Below are positions 1 through 6,730 of a DNA stretch of 9,926 bases, one piece after another (within the stretch, counting starts at the first letter, position 1; each line of letters begins with the position of its first letter). Made by a program: the position numbers and the translations under genes. The stretch lies in NCBI GenBank assembly GCA_007127655.1, contig SKYX01000263.1:1-9926 (forward strand), in the 5' to 3' direction. Below the pieces are notes generated by a model. It ran no database searches. It was not told where the DNA came from and saw only the letters and a program-made list of their open reading frames with translations. The stretch comes from Desulfonatronum sp. GTDB taxonomy: Bacteria > Desulfobacterota > Desulfovibrionia > Desulfovibrionales > Desulfonatronaceae.

Positions 1-216
1 CTCCTCACCTGCGTTCGGGCTTGTCTCGATTTTTCAGCCTCGCCTGTCTGACTTAGCCAGGATTCGTTCATCGAACCATTGCCGGACGCCTGAAGTGCCA
101 GCTGTTGTTTATTCGGGCAATGGTTCGATGTTCCGAAGCCGGCGAAGGAGTTGCGAGGCTGAAAAATCGAGACAAGCCCGAACACTCCATGTCTTGTCGT
201 AAAATGTGCTGAGGAG
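1..216. repeat. Long imperfect palindrome (MITE-like or cruciform repeat)
   Basis: Bases 13-43 and 153-183 are perfect 31-base reverse complements. Inside them, 69-83 and 116-130 are a second perfect 15-base inverted pair. The spacers 44-68 and 131-152 are also partly complementary, so almost all of 13-183 can fold on itself around a loop of about 32 bases. An outer pair, 1-7 (CTCCTCA) and 210-216 (TGAGGAG), may extend the structure past the window edge. There is no coding content. The size and symmetry suit a non-autonomous palindromic element or a large structured repeat; which one cannot be decided from one copy. Confidence 0.75.
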
Positions 217-321
217 TTTTTTTGGGTAGACAATAGTCGCTCGGAATATTCACAAAAATCCCACCATCCCCTCTCGTCGTAACGACTCAGTACGTCCTGG
301 GGGAGAGGCTCTTTCCGACGC

Positions 322-348
322 TGGATTCCCGCCTTCGCGGGAATGACG
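322..348 (+). repeat. REP-like palindromic element, copy 1
   Basis: The core TTCCCGC-CTTC-GCGGGAA at 326-343 is a perfect 7-bp stem with a 4-base loop. It is flanked by TGGA and TGACG, the arrangement of a palindromic repeat common between genes in many proteobacteria. It faces a decayed copy at 375-412, giving a REP-pair arrangement. Confidence 0.7.
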
Positions 349-374
349 TGTTTTTCAGTGCCGTCTCCGAGTCA

Positions 375-412
375 GTCATACCCGCGAAGGCTGGCGCGTA
401 CCGTTATCCAGG
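375..412 (-). repeat. REP-like element, diverged inverted copy 2
   Basis: Read on the minus strand this begins CCTGGAT, contains CCTTCGCGGG and ends ATGAC, the same skeleton as copy 1 in opposite orientation. Its stem is broken by an insertion with extra substitutions around 392-405. It is probably an older partner of copy 1. Confidence 0.5.
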
Positions 413-529
413 CTGCTTCCGCACGGATGAGCTGAGTAGGTACCTCTCGTCGACAATTGACCATCGCTGATCAGGACTTATTAGTAACCGGAAGAAGACC
501 TTCGTCACCCTTCAAACAAGGATGCAGCC

Positions 530-1576
530 ATGCTCAAACATACACCGGAAATCAGCTCTCGCCTCTCCGGGTCGCTGTATGGATTCTTGATCGCCGACGC
601 CCTGGCCATGCCGGTGCACTGGTATTATGATCGGCTTTCCCTGCACAAGGACTACGGCCTCGTCCGGGACTACCAGCAACCCCGCAACCCCCATCCGGAC
701 AGCATTCTCTGGCGCTCTCGCTACCGTCCGGCCGGTCCAGATGCAGACATCCTGCACAATCAAGCCATGTTTTGGGGCGAACGGGGCGTACACTACCATC
801 AATTCCTGCAGGCCGGTGAAAACACTCTGAACATCAAGCTCAGCCGTTTGCTCATGGACCACCTCCTGGAGTCCGGGGGCTATGATCCTGACAGCTATCT
901 CGACAAATATGTCGCGTTCATGACCACCCCCGGCAAACATCACGATACCTACATCGAAGAATGTCACCGGGAGTTCTTCAAGGCCTGGGTCTTGCGCAAG
1001 AAAGGCATGACGGTTGCCGCACCTGTAGAGAAGCACATCGGCGGACTGTGCATGCCGATTCCGATCCTGCTTTTCTACCACGACCAACCGAACAGAAGCC
1101 TCCTGCTCGCTCAACGTCACCTGGAACTGACCCACCCCGGTCCACTCATGAGCGACGCCTTCACCGCATTCAGCCTGACTCTTCAATCCGTCCTGGACGG
1201 CATGGACATCCGCCAAGCCCTGGAACAGGAACTTCCGGGAAAGGCGAACTTTTTCACCGATCATTCCTTTGAGCACTTGGCGGATCGCGATGATGTTGAC
1301 GTGGCCCTCAACGTCTTCAGCACGGCCTGTTACGTCCAGCAAGCCCTTCCGCTGGCGTTTTACCTGGCTTGGAAATATCAGGACGATCCGGAACAGGCCC
1401 TGATCGTGAACACCAACCTTGGCGGCGACAACTGCCACCGGGGCGCGGTCCTTGGGGCCTTGCTGGGAGCCATGCATGGCGAACGGGCTTGGCCTGAGCG
1501 CTGGATCGACGGCTTGTTGACCCCGCCGACCCGATTCATGACCTACCTGACCGACGACACCCGAGTCCTCGTCTAG
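530..1576 (+). CDS. ADP-ribosylglycohydrolase family protein (variant metal site)
   Basis: This 348-residue protein belongs to the ADP-ribosylglycohydrolase (ADP_ribosyl_GH, DraG-like) fold, whose known members remove ADP-ribose from proteins or small molecules using a two-metal centre. Support: an N-terminal helix with GSLYGFLIADALAMPVHW (residues 14-31), matching the family's G-x-x-x-GDALG-x-P-x-E start, and a C-terminal NLGGDNCHRGAVLGALLGA (296-314), matching the GGDTD-x-x-A-x-x-x-GA signature. Length is normal for the family. The metal motifs are altered: the usual DDT after the first third appears as GENT (96-99), and GGDTD appears as GGDNC (298-302). Activity may therefore differ from classical hydrolases. 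The ATG has AAGGA at 518-522, seven bases upstream. The gene stands alone, bounded by a repeat-rich region upstream and an intrinsic terminator downstream. Family membership is secure; the substrate is unknown. Confidence 0.85.
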   Translation: MLKHTPEISSRLSGSLYGFLIADALAMPVHWYYDRLSLHKDYGLVRDYQQPRNPHPDSILWRSRYRPAGPDADILHNQAMFWGERGVHYHQFLQAGENTLNIKLSRLLMDHLLESGGYDPDSYLDKYVAFMTTPGKHHDTYIEECHREFFKAWVLRKKGMTVAAPVEKHIGGLCMPIPILLFYHDQPNRSLLLAQRHLELTHPGPLMSDAFTAFSLTLQSVLDGMDIRQALEQELPGKANFFTDHSFEHLADRDDVDVALNVFSTACYVQQALPLAFYLAWKYQDDPEQALIVNTNLGGDNCHRGAVLGALLGAMHGERAWPERWIDGLLTPPTRFMTYLTDDTRVLV

Positions 1577-1613
1577 CGGCCAGAGTCGCGTTCCTCCCAT
1601 CGTGCAAACCAAA

Positions 1614-1654
1614 GGGGGGCTGAAGCCGGACAGAGCTTCAGCCCCCCCCTTTTT
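1614..1654 (+). terminator. Rho-independent terminator
   Basis: A perfect 13-bp stem (1614-1626 with 1635-1647, GGGGGGCTGAAGC pairing GCTTCAGCCCCCC) closes an 8-base loop and is followed by CC and a run of five T (1650-1654). It lies 37 bases after the stop codon of the ADP-ribosylglycohydrolase-like gene, so it ends that transcript and separates it from the gene at 1929. Confidence 0.9.
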
Positions 1655-1820
1655 GCAGGAAGCCCGCTTCCAGCAACCCCGCCAACTCAAGCACTCTTCT
1701 CGCCGAGGCAAGGCGGAGACTCTTTCAAGGAAAGGTACAAGTCTGCGGCGAGCAGAGCGCTTCGGCATCCTTCCTGAACAACTTTTGCACAACTTTTGGC
1801 CGAAAAATGCAAACCTCTTG

Positions 1821-1832
1821 ATGTCGCGACAT
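1821..1832. promoter_or_regulatory. 12-base perfect palindrome, possible operator
   Basis: ATGTCGCGACAT is fully self-complementary. It sits in an AT-richer stretch about 96 bases upstream of the KamA-like start, followed by six T. It could be an operator half-site pair. It is too short, and lacks a proper loop, to be a good terminator. No promoter elements could be placed firmly around it. Confidence 0.3.
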
Positions 1833-1928
1833 TTTTTGGGCACAAATGGGCGCTTGCCATCCCCTGCCAAGGAGAGATTTCGGCCTGGGACGCAAGTAAT
1901 CATCATTGTCATTGAGCGGAGGTATATC

Positions 1929-3002
1929 ATGGAGTTGTGGCAGGAACAGATGCGAAATCACGTCAACACGCTGGACAAACTCAAGACCTACATCAACGTC
2001 ACGGATCGGGAAGAACGGGCCATCACGGAAATGCCGACCCGGTGGGGAACCACCCCCTACTTCGCCGCGTTGATGGACCGGGACGACCCCGACTGTCCGA
2101 TTCGCAGACAGGTGGTGCCCAGCATCCAGGAGCGCGAGAACACCTACGGCGTTCCCAACTATCTGATTTGGAAGGAAAACAGAGACACCTCGGAAGTTCG
2201 GCCGGACTGCATCGCCAGACAATACGTGGACCGGGTCGCCTTCACCGTTTCCGATGCCTGCGCCATCTATTGTCGGCACTGTTTCCGCAAGGAACTCGTC
2301 GTGGACCGGGATCTGCAACTGCGCTTCGACGTGGAGGAGGGGTTGAAGTGGATTCAAGAACACCCGGAAGTGCGGGACGTGTTGATCACCGGGGGAGATC
2401 CGTTTCTGTTTTCGGACGAGAAGCTGGACTATCTGATCCGCAAGCTTCGGGAAATGCCGCATTTGCAGATGATCCGCTTTGGAACGCGGGCCCCTATCGT
2501 CCTGCCGCAACGGGTCACCGAAGGGCTGAAAAAAGTCCTTGCCGGCCGCCATCGGGTGCCTATCTGGATCAACACCCAGTGCAACCATCCCAAAGAAATC
2601 ACAGAGCAAACAGCACAGGCCGTTTACGACCTGCTGACCTGTGGGGTAAACGTGGGCAACCAGGCGGTGCTGCTCAAGGGGATCAACGACGATCCGGCCA
2701 CATTCCGCGAACTGCACCAAAAGCTGCTGACCGTTCGCATCCGGCCCTACTATGTCTTCTATTGCGAGCCCGCGCCGGGCATCGATCACTTCCGAACCCC
2801 GGTGGAAAAGGGCGCGGAACTCATCCGGGACGCCATCCGCGGCCACACCACCGGCCTGGCCCAACCCATGTACGTCATCGCCACGAACATCGGCAAAATC
2901 CCGCTGATGCCCGACTATTACATTCAGGGCAAAGACGAAAAGGAATACACCCTGCGCAACTACCAGGGCAAAACCACCCAGTGGCCGAATATCCCGGAAT
3001 AG
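1929..3002 (+). CDS. KamA family radical SAM protein (lysine 2,3-aminomutase-like)
   Basis: This 357-residue protein is a PLP-dependent radical SAM enzyme of the lysine/glutamate 2,3-aminomutase family, which moves an amino group from C2 to C3. Visible motifs are the 4Fe-4S/SAM cluster C111-x3-C115-x2-C118 (CAIYCRHCFRK) with the following Arg120 that in lysine aminomutase holds the substrate carboxylate, GGDP at 155-158 for SAM contact, and Lys323 in NIGKIPLMPDYY, the expected PLP lysine. The C-terminal part after the lysine is typical of aminomutases and unlike EpmB. The two Asp residues that grip the lysine side-chain amine in the clostridial enzyme align with Glu280 (in YCEPAPGIDHF) and about Ala318, and the loop before Lys323 is two residues shorter. 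A plain lysine 2,3-aminomutase is therefore unlikely. The open frame continues upstream, but the ATG at 1929 has GGAGG at 1918-1922 with six-base spacing. Substrate unknown. Confidence 0.88.
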   Translation: MELWQEQMRNHVNTLDKLKTYINVTDREERAITEMPTRWGTTPYFAALMDRDDPDCPIRRQVVPSIQERENTYGVPNYLIWKENRDTSEVRPDCIARQYVDRVAFTVSDACAIYCRHCFRKELVVDRDLQLRFDVEEGLKWIQEHPEVRDVLITGGDPFLFSDEKLDYLIRKLREMPHLQMIRFGTRAPIVLPQRVTEGLKKVLAGRHRVPIWINTQCNHPKEITEQTAQAVYDLLTCGVNVGNQAVLLKGINDDPATFRELHQKLLTVRIRPYYVFYCEPAPGIDHFRTPVEKGAELIRDAIRGHTTGLAQPMYVIATNIGKIPLMPDYYIQGKDEKEYTLRNYQGKTTQWPNIPE

Positions 3003-3062
3003 CAATCCCGCTCGGACCGGCGTTCCGGCTTCTGACCTCGTCTCGCTTACGTACTTCCACTT

Positions 3063-3096
3063 GCGGGGCCCCGAACCTTTCCGCTCGGAGCCCCGC
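3063..3096. terminator. Possible bidirectional terminator hairpin
   Basis: GCGGGGC (3063-3069) pairs with GCCCCGC (3090-3096). After one mismatch, CCG (3071-3073) pairs with CGG (3086-3088), leaving a loop of about 12 bases. It sits in the 102-base gap between two convergent genes, where a shared terminator is expected. Neither side has a T-run, so it may be only a structural hairpin. Confidence 0.4.
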
Positions 3097-3104
3097 GTTG
3101 TCGC

Positions 3105-4469
3105 CTAACAGCTCAAGTAATTCCCCAGTTCCCGCGGTGTGACGTGGGTGCGGTGCTCTTCCCAGCTGGCGATCTTCAAGCACATATACTGCTTGTAGAT
3201 GCTCTCGCCCAGGAGGTTGCGCAGGAATTCGCTCCGCTCCGCCTCCACCAAGGCCTCGTACATGCTTCGAGGCAGGAACCGTTCGTCCCAAACCCGACAA
3301 TCGAAAAGGCTGCGATAGACGCTGCCCATGTCCGGCGGCCCGCACTCTTGCCCTTCCCGGAGCCCCTGGAGTCCCATTTCAATCAAGGCCGCCATCTGAA
3401 GGTACACGTTTCCCGATGGGTCCGGGCTGCGCAGTTCCAAGCGGGTGCTTTCCGGGCTGATGCAGTGGGGCAGGCGAACCATGGAACTGCGGTTCTTGAT
3501 CCCCCAGCCCACGACCATGGGCGCCTCCCGCTCCGCCACATAGGCCTTGTAGGAGTTGTACGTGGAGGCCATAAGAATGGACGTCTGGCGGGCGTACTTC
3601 AGAATCCCGGAGATGAATTGGCGGGCCCGACTGCTCAGCCGATGCTCGCCCTGGGCGTCGTGGAACAGATTATCTCCTTCCTGGTTCCACATGGAGATAT
3701 GCAGGTGGAAGGCGTTACGGTTCTGGCCGTCAAAGGGCTTGGGCATCAGGGTCATGTGCATGCCCTGTTCCGCGGCTACCCGCTCCGCCACGTAGTTGAA
3801 GAGCAGGGTCCTGTCTGCGGCGGACAAGGCGTCCGTGTGCTCCAAGTTGATTTCATGTTGGGAGGCCGTGACCTCGTGATGGGTCTTTTCGTGGCGGATG
3901 CCGCAACGCTTGAGGGTGCGGATAATCTGGTTGCGCACGAAACCGCCCTTGTCGTGAGGATCGGAGTGAAAATATCCGGCCTTGTCCGAATGGATGTTTT
4001 TGGTGAAGTCGTCGCTTTTGAGGAGAAAGAACTCGTATTCCGGAGCCACTTGGAAACGGAAACCGAATTCTTCCATGGCCCGCTCCAGGGTCCGCTCCAG
4101 GACGGCCCGCGGGTCGGACAGAGACCGCCCGCCCATCAGGTTTGAAATCTTGGCGATACAAAAGCCGATCCGTTCACAGTTGAACTCCAGCACGCGGTAG
4201 CTCTCCGGAACGGGAAGCAACAGCCTGTCGCTGTCGTCCACCGTGGTAATTCCGGCAATGGAACTGCCGTCAAAGCCGACCCCTTTCTCCACGATCTGGT
4301 CCATGAACTCCGGATTGATGGTCAAGGTCCGAAGCCGTCCATTCAGATCCGTGAAAAAAATCTTGATGAACTCCACCTCTTCGTCCTTCCACGCCGCGGT
4401 CGCAGCCGTTTTCCCGACCGGATCCGGAACCGTGTCCGAATCAGTGTTCGCTTCATCTTCCTGCCGCAC
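3105..4469 (-). CDS. Glutamine synthetase family protein (type I-like)
   Basis: This 454-residue ATP-dependent amine ligase has the type I glutamine synthetase fold. An N-terminal beta-grasp domain (VEFIKIFFTDLNG, residues 33-45) carries GFDGSSIAG (65-73), with the Asp that binds ammonium in known enzymes. The catalytic domain shows EYEFF (144-148), HHEVTASQHEINL (197-209), a His in FHLHISMW (254-261), the flap Glu315 in EREAP, NRSSMVRLP (326-334) and RLELRSPDPSGN (343-354). ATP, metal and Arg ligands look intact. The glutamate-binding loop, normally NGSG, reads N250-R-N-A, and the NLYDLP adenylylation motif is absent (only Tyr385 is nearby). An ATG at 4517 would add 16 residues, but the GTG at 4469 has a perfect AAGGAGG (4475-4481) five bases upstream, so GTG is preferred. 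It may make glutamine or ligate another acid. Confidence 0.85.
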   Translation of the reverse strand: MRQEDEANTDSDTVPDPVGKTAATAAWKDEEVEFIKIFFTDLNGRLRTLTINPEFMDQIVEKGVGFDGSSIAGITTVDDSDRLLLPVPESYRVLEFNCERIGFCIAKISNLMGGRSLSDPRAVLERTLERAMEEFGFRFQVAPEYEFFLLKSDDFTKNIHSDKAGYFHSDPHDKGGFVRNQIIRTLKRCGIRHEKTHHEVTASQHEINLEHTDALSAADRTLLFNYVAERVAAEQGMHMTLMPKPFDGQNRNAFHLHISMWNQEGDNLFHDAQGEHRLSSRARQFISGILKYARQTSILMASTYNSYKAYVAEREAPMVVGWGIKNRSSMVRLPHCISPESTRLELRSPDPSGNVYLQMAALIEMGLQGLREGQECGPPDMGSVYRSLFDCRVWDERFLPRSMYEALVEAERSEFLRNLLGESIYKQYMCLKIASWEEHRTHVTPRELGNYLSC

Positions 4470-4474
4470 GCCGT

Positions 4475-4481
4475 CCTCCTT
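4475..4481 (-). promoter_or_regulatory. Shine-Dalgarno deciding a GTG start
   Basis: The minus strand reads AAGGAGG followed by ACGGC and GTG. The upstream in-frame ATG at 4517 has only GGAG two bases away, which is too close, so translation most likely begins at 4469. Confidence 0.65.
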
Positions 4482-4645
4482 GATCTCGGGTTGCCGATGA
4501 CATAACGGAGTAACCATTTCTCCGTGTCCTGTGATGCGTACCAGACCTAGTGAAAAAAACTCCGTTTCTCAAGAACCCACCGCCGATTTCATTTCTCCAC
4601 CCTGCCCCCTCCCTGAGCCCCACGTCCCCAAACCCGGAGTCCTGA

Positions 4646-6100
4646 ATGGAATGGCAATTCATGGAAAATTGGCCCGCTCTGCTCGGTGCCACCTTTTTTC
4701 TGTACTGGTTGACAGTGCTGGTTGTCCTGGTCAACGACCAGCGTGACCCGACCAAAACCCTGGCCTGGCTGGTGCTGCTCTCCTTCCTGCCCCTTCTGGG
4801 GCTGGGGTTGTACTATTTTTTCGGCCGCAACTGGCGCAAGATCGCCGAGCAGCGAGGGCTGCACGAACGACACCAGGCCATGGCCGGTTCCACCATGCGC
4901 GCGGTGTACAACCGGTACGCGGACAAGGCCGACGCCGGGCGCGATTGGGCCGAGGAACGAGGCTACTCCCGGCTGGTCCAGCTCATCGAGCGCACCGAGT
5001 CCACCCCGCCCTTGCCGGCCTGCGACGTGCGCATCCTGCCCAGTGGAGGGGAAAAATTCGCGCTCTTGAAAGAAGATCTGACACAGGCCAAGGAGACCAT
5101 CAACATCCAGTATTTCATCTGGGAGCGGGATCGGCTAACCGCGGAGCTGTGCGCCATCCTCCTGGAGCGACTGCGGGCCGGGGTGGAAGTGCGGATGCTC
5201 AACGATTTCATCGGCAACCTGCCCTACCGCAAGACCGAACTGAACCGGCTGGCCGCGGCCGGGGCCAAGGTCCGCTTTGACGTCCGCCAGTTGAACAGGG
5301 CCAACTACCGCAACCACCGCAAGATCGTGGTCATCGACGGGACGCGGGGATACACCGGTGGGATCAACGTTGGTCAAGAGTACATCGACGGCGGACGGCG
5401 TTTTCCGTCCTGGCGGGACACCCATGTCCGGTTTTGCGGTCCGGCGGTGGCCGAGTTGCAAAAACTCTTCGCTCTGCGCTGGTCCGAGGCCAGCCGAGAG
5501 AACCTGTTCACGCCGCGTTTTTTTCCAGAGGCGTACCCCATGCCTCAAGGCTGCGTTCCGGTTCAGATCGCGGCCACCAGCGTGGAGGACAAATGGCAGG
5601 CCGCCCGCCGGGCCCACGTGTTGGCCATGAGCCACGCCCGGAAGCGGATCTGGATCCAGTCACCCTATTTCGTTCCGGATGAGCAGATCTACGAAACCAT
5701 GGTCAACGCGGCCCTGGCCGGAGTGGACGTCCGCCTGATGATGACCGGCCTGCCGGACAAGCGCACCGCCTGGTACGCGGCCCAGACCTACTTCGGCCCA
5801 CTCCTTGAGGCCGGCGGCCGGATCTACCACTATATGCAGGGCTTTCTGCACGCCAAAACCATGACCATCGACGGCAACCTGCTCTGCATCGGAACCATGA
5901 ACATCGACATGCGCAGCCTGGAACTGCACAAGGAACTGATGGTCTGGTTCCTGAACGAGGACCTGGCCCGACGTCACGACACCATCTTCGAGCAGGACCT
6001 GGACTCCTGTGAGGAATACACCCTGGGCCGCCTGCGTTCCCTCTCCAAACTCGCCGTGTTCCGTAACTCGGCCATGCGCTTGGCATCCAATCTGCTTTAA
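4646..6100 (+). CDS. cls: Cardiolipin synthase (phospholipase D superfamily)
   Basis: This 484-residue membrane enzyme condenses two phosphatidylglycerol molecules into cardiolipin and glycerol at the inner membrane. The N-terminus has two hydrophobic segments (about residues 10-30 and 38-59) separated by NDQRDPTKT, the usual Cls arrangement. Two phospholipase D catalytic motifs follow: H224-R-K226-x4-D231 in NHRKIVVIDG and H402-A-K404-x4-D409 in HAKTMTIDG, each followed by the usual GG(I)N or G(T)MN stretch (GYTGGINVG, CIGTMNID). Length matches the ClsA type. GGAG at 4636-4639 lies six bases before the ATG; a second in-frame Met at residue 6 has weaker support. The gene diverges from the glutamine-synthetase-like gene across about 176 bases in which no promoter could be placed by eye. 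No truncation or oddity is seen. Confidence 0.93.
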   Translation: MEWQFMENWPALLGATFFLYWLTVLVVLVNDQRDPTKTLAWLVLLSFLPLLGLGLYYFFGRNWRKIAEQRGLHERHQAMAGSTMRAVYNRYADKADAGRDWAEERGYSRLVQLIERTESTPPLPACDVRILPSGGEKFALLKEDLTQAKETINIQYFIWERDRLTAELCAILLERLRAGVEVRMLNDFIGNLPYRKTELNRLAAAGAKVRFDVRQLNRANYRNHRKIVVIDGTRGYTGGINVGQEYIDGGRRFPSWRDTHVRFCGPAVAELQKLFALRWSEASRENLFTPRFFPEAYPMPQGCVPVQIAATSVEDKWQAARRAHVLAMSHARKRIWIQSPYFVPDEQIYETMVNAALAGVDVRLMMTGLPDKRTAWYAAQTYFGPLLEAGGRIYHYMQGFLHAKTMTIDGNLLCIGTMNIDMRSLELHKELMVWFLNEDLARRHDTIFEQDLDSCEEYTLGRLRSLSKLAVFRNSAMRLASNLL

Positions 6101-6154
6101 CGTGTTGCCCGACGCTATGATGAATGAGCGCCCCTTCCCAGTGTCAATTGCAAT

Positions 6155-6209
6155 CAAGGCGCAAAACAAGCCCATTTTCCGTTTAGGGACGCATTACAAG
6201 CCCGCCTTG
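6155..6209 (+). promoter_or_regulatory. Repeats upstream of possible sigma-54 promoter
   Basis: ACAAGCCC occurs at 6166-6173 and again at 6196-6203, 30 bases apart, and CAAGGCG (6155-6161) is the reverse complement of CGCCTTG (6203-6209). They lie about 60-110 bases upstream of the TGGCAC element at 6266, where an enhancer-binding activator would bind. This is suggestive only. Confidence 0.2.
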
Positions 6210-6265
6210 CAAGCAGCTTTTCGATTTTCGGCACTATCACCATGAAAATACTAACTATCCTCGCT

Positions 6266-6281
6266 TGGCACAGATTGTGTT
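6266..6281 (+). promoter_or_regulatory. Possible sigma-54 (-24/-12) promoter
   Basis: TTGGCAC at 6265-6271 is a perfect -24 element. At the correct spacing, TGT stands where TGC is expected in the -12 element (TTGC), so the site is TGGCAC-N5-GTGT. This predicts a start near 6291 and a leader of about 47 bases before the DUF5320-like ATG. In Desulfovibrio the related ORP operons depend on sigma-54, which makes the site plausible; the imperfect -12 half keeps confidence low. Confidence 0.38.
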
Positions 6282-6337
6282 TAAGCCCTTACATGGTCAA
6301 CAGACCACAACCAAGGAACCGCACACAGGAGGTTGTC

Positions 6338-6661
6338 ATGCCAAGAGGAGACGGAACCGGACCCACCGGACAGGGCGCTATCAGTGGCTGGGGCAATGGA
6401 AATTGCCCACAGGGTCAAGGTCAGGGACGAGGGCGTAGTGGCTGCCGCGGTCAGGGCGGCCAGGGGATGGGACGAGGTCAAGGCCAAGGTAAGAGCCAAA
6501 GTGGTTCGCGCAATCAGCAAGACGGAAGCACAGCACCGGCGCCAGCATCCGTTCCACCCCCCTCTGGTACGCCAAGTGCGTCGACAAACCAAAAAACCAT
6601 GCCTGGCAACCGCCCCAGGCAACGGCGCCTGCGGGTACATCGTTGCTGGAGTCCGGCGTAG
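6338..6661 (+). CDS. DUF5320-like Gly/Gln/Arg-rich small protein
   Basis: This 107-residue protein opens with MPRGDGTGPTGQGAISGWG, close to the MPRGDGTGP-x-G-x-GP-x-(T/S)G-x-G start typical of DUF5320-type small proteins found beside NifX-like and MinD-like genes in anaerobes. It continues with a low-complexity stretch of GQGQGRGR and GRGQGQG units (about residues 25-51) holding two Cys (23 and 36), a Pro/Ser/Ala-rich linker (63-85) and a basic tail RPRQRRLRVHR near the end. There is no signal peptide or membrane segment. The ATG has a perfect AGGAGG (6327-6332) five bases upstream, so upstream in-frame Mets are rejected. Its function is unknown. Its location and composition suggest an accessory of the cofactor-related genes to the right. 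The basic tail is unusual for the family and could reflect a late frameshift. Confidence 0.75.
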   Translation: MPRGDGTGPTGQGAISGWGNGNCPQGQGQGRGRSGCRGQGGQGMGRGQGQGKSQSGSRNQQDGSTAPAPASVPPPSGTPSASTNQKTMPGNRPRQRRLRVHRCWSPA

Positions 6662-6730
6662 CCATGGTTGAATGTTGAACAGGCTTCGATCAACGATATC
6701 CTTACCATCAAATTCAGGAGTTTGTGCATC

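Larger units (their letters stand above)
1..529. other. Intergenic region rich in palindromic repeats
   Basis: No convincing gene is visible in this stretch. A 61-codon open frame on the minus strand lies inside and beside the palindrome, has no recognisable motif, and is best explained by the repeat. The content is a long imperfect palindrome at the left edge, a short CCTCTC/GAGAGG inverted repeat at 270-275/303-308, and two REP-like elements in opposite orientation at 322-412. The last 100 bases lead into the gene starting at 530. No clear -35/-10 pair could be fixed by eye. Confidence 0.7.

Noticed and set aside
68..253. 61-codon minus-strand frame
   Set aside because: It overlaps half of the palindrome; the repeat explains it and no ribosome binding site or motif is evident.
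1..529. CRISPR array or tRNA in the left repeat region
   Set aside because: Repeats are inverted, not regularly spaced direct repeats, and no cloverleaf with a T-psi-C arm is visible.
1797..1815. Sigma-54-like TGGCC...TGCA upstream of the KamA-like gene
   Set aside because: The GG to GC spacing is one base short and the -24 half lacks CAC; sigma-54 sites tolerate little spacing change.
512..1930. 472-codon open frame on the minus strand
   Set aside because: It lies antisense over the ADP-ribosylglycohydrolase-like gene and its terminator, has no recognisable domain, and is explained by high GC content.
1725..3005. 426-codon minus-strand frame opposite the KamA-like gene
   Set aside because: It is antisense to a gene with clear radical SAM motifs, and its own translation has no family features.
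6600..6621. Hairpin TGCCTGG/CCAGGCA near the end of the DUF5320-like gene
   Set aside because: It lies inside coding sequence with no T-run; probably incidental in GC-rich DNA.
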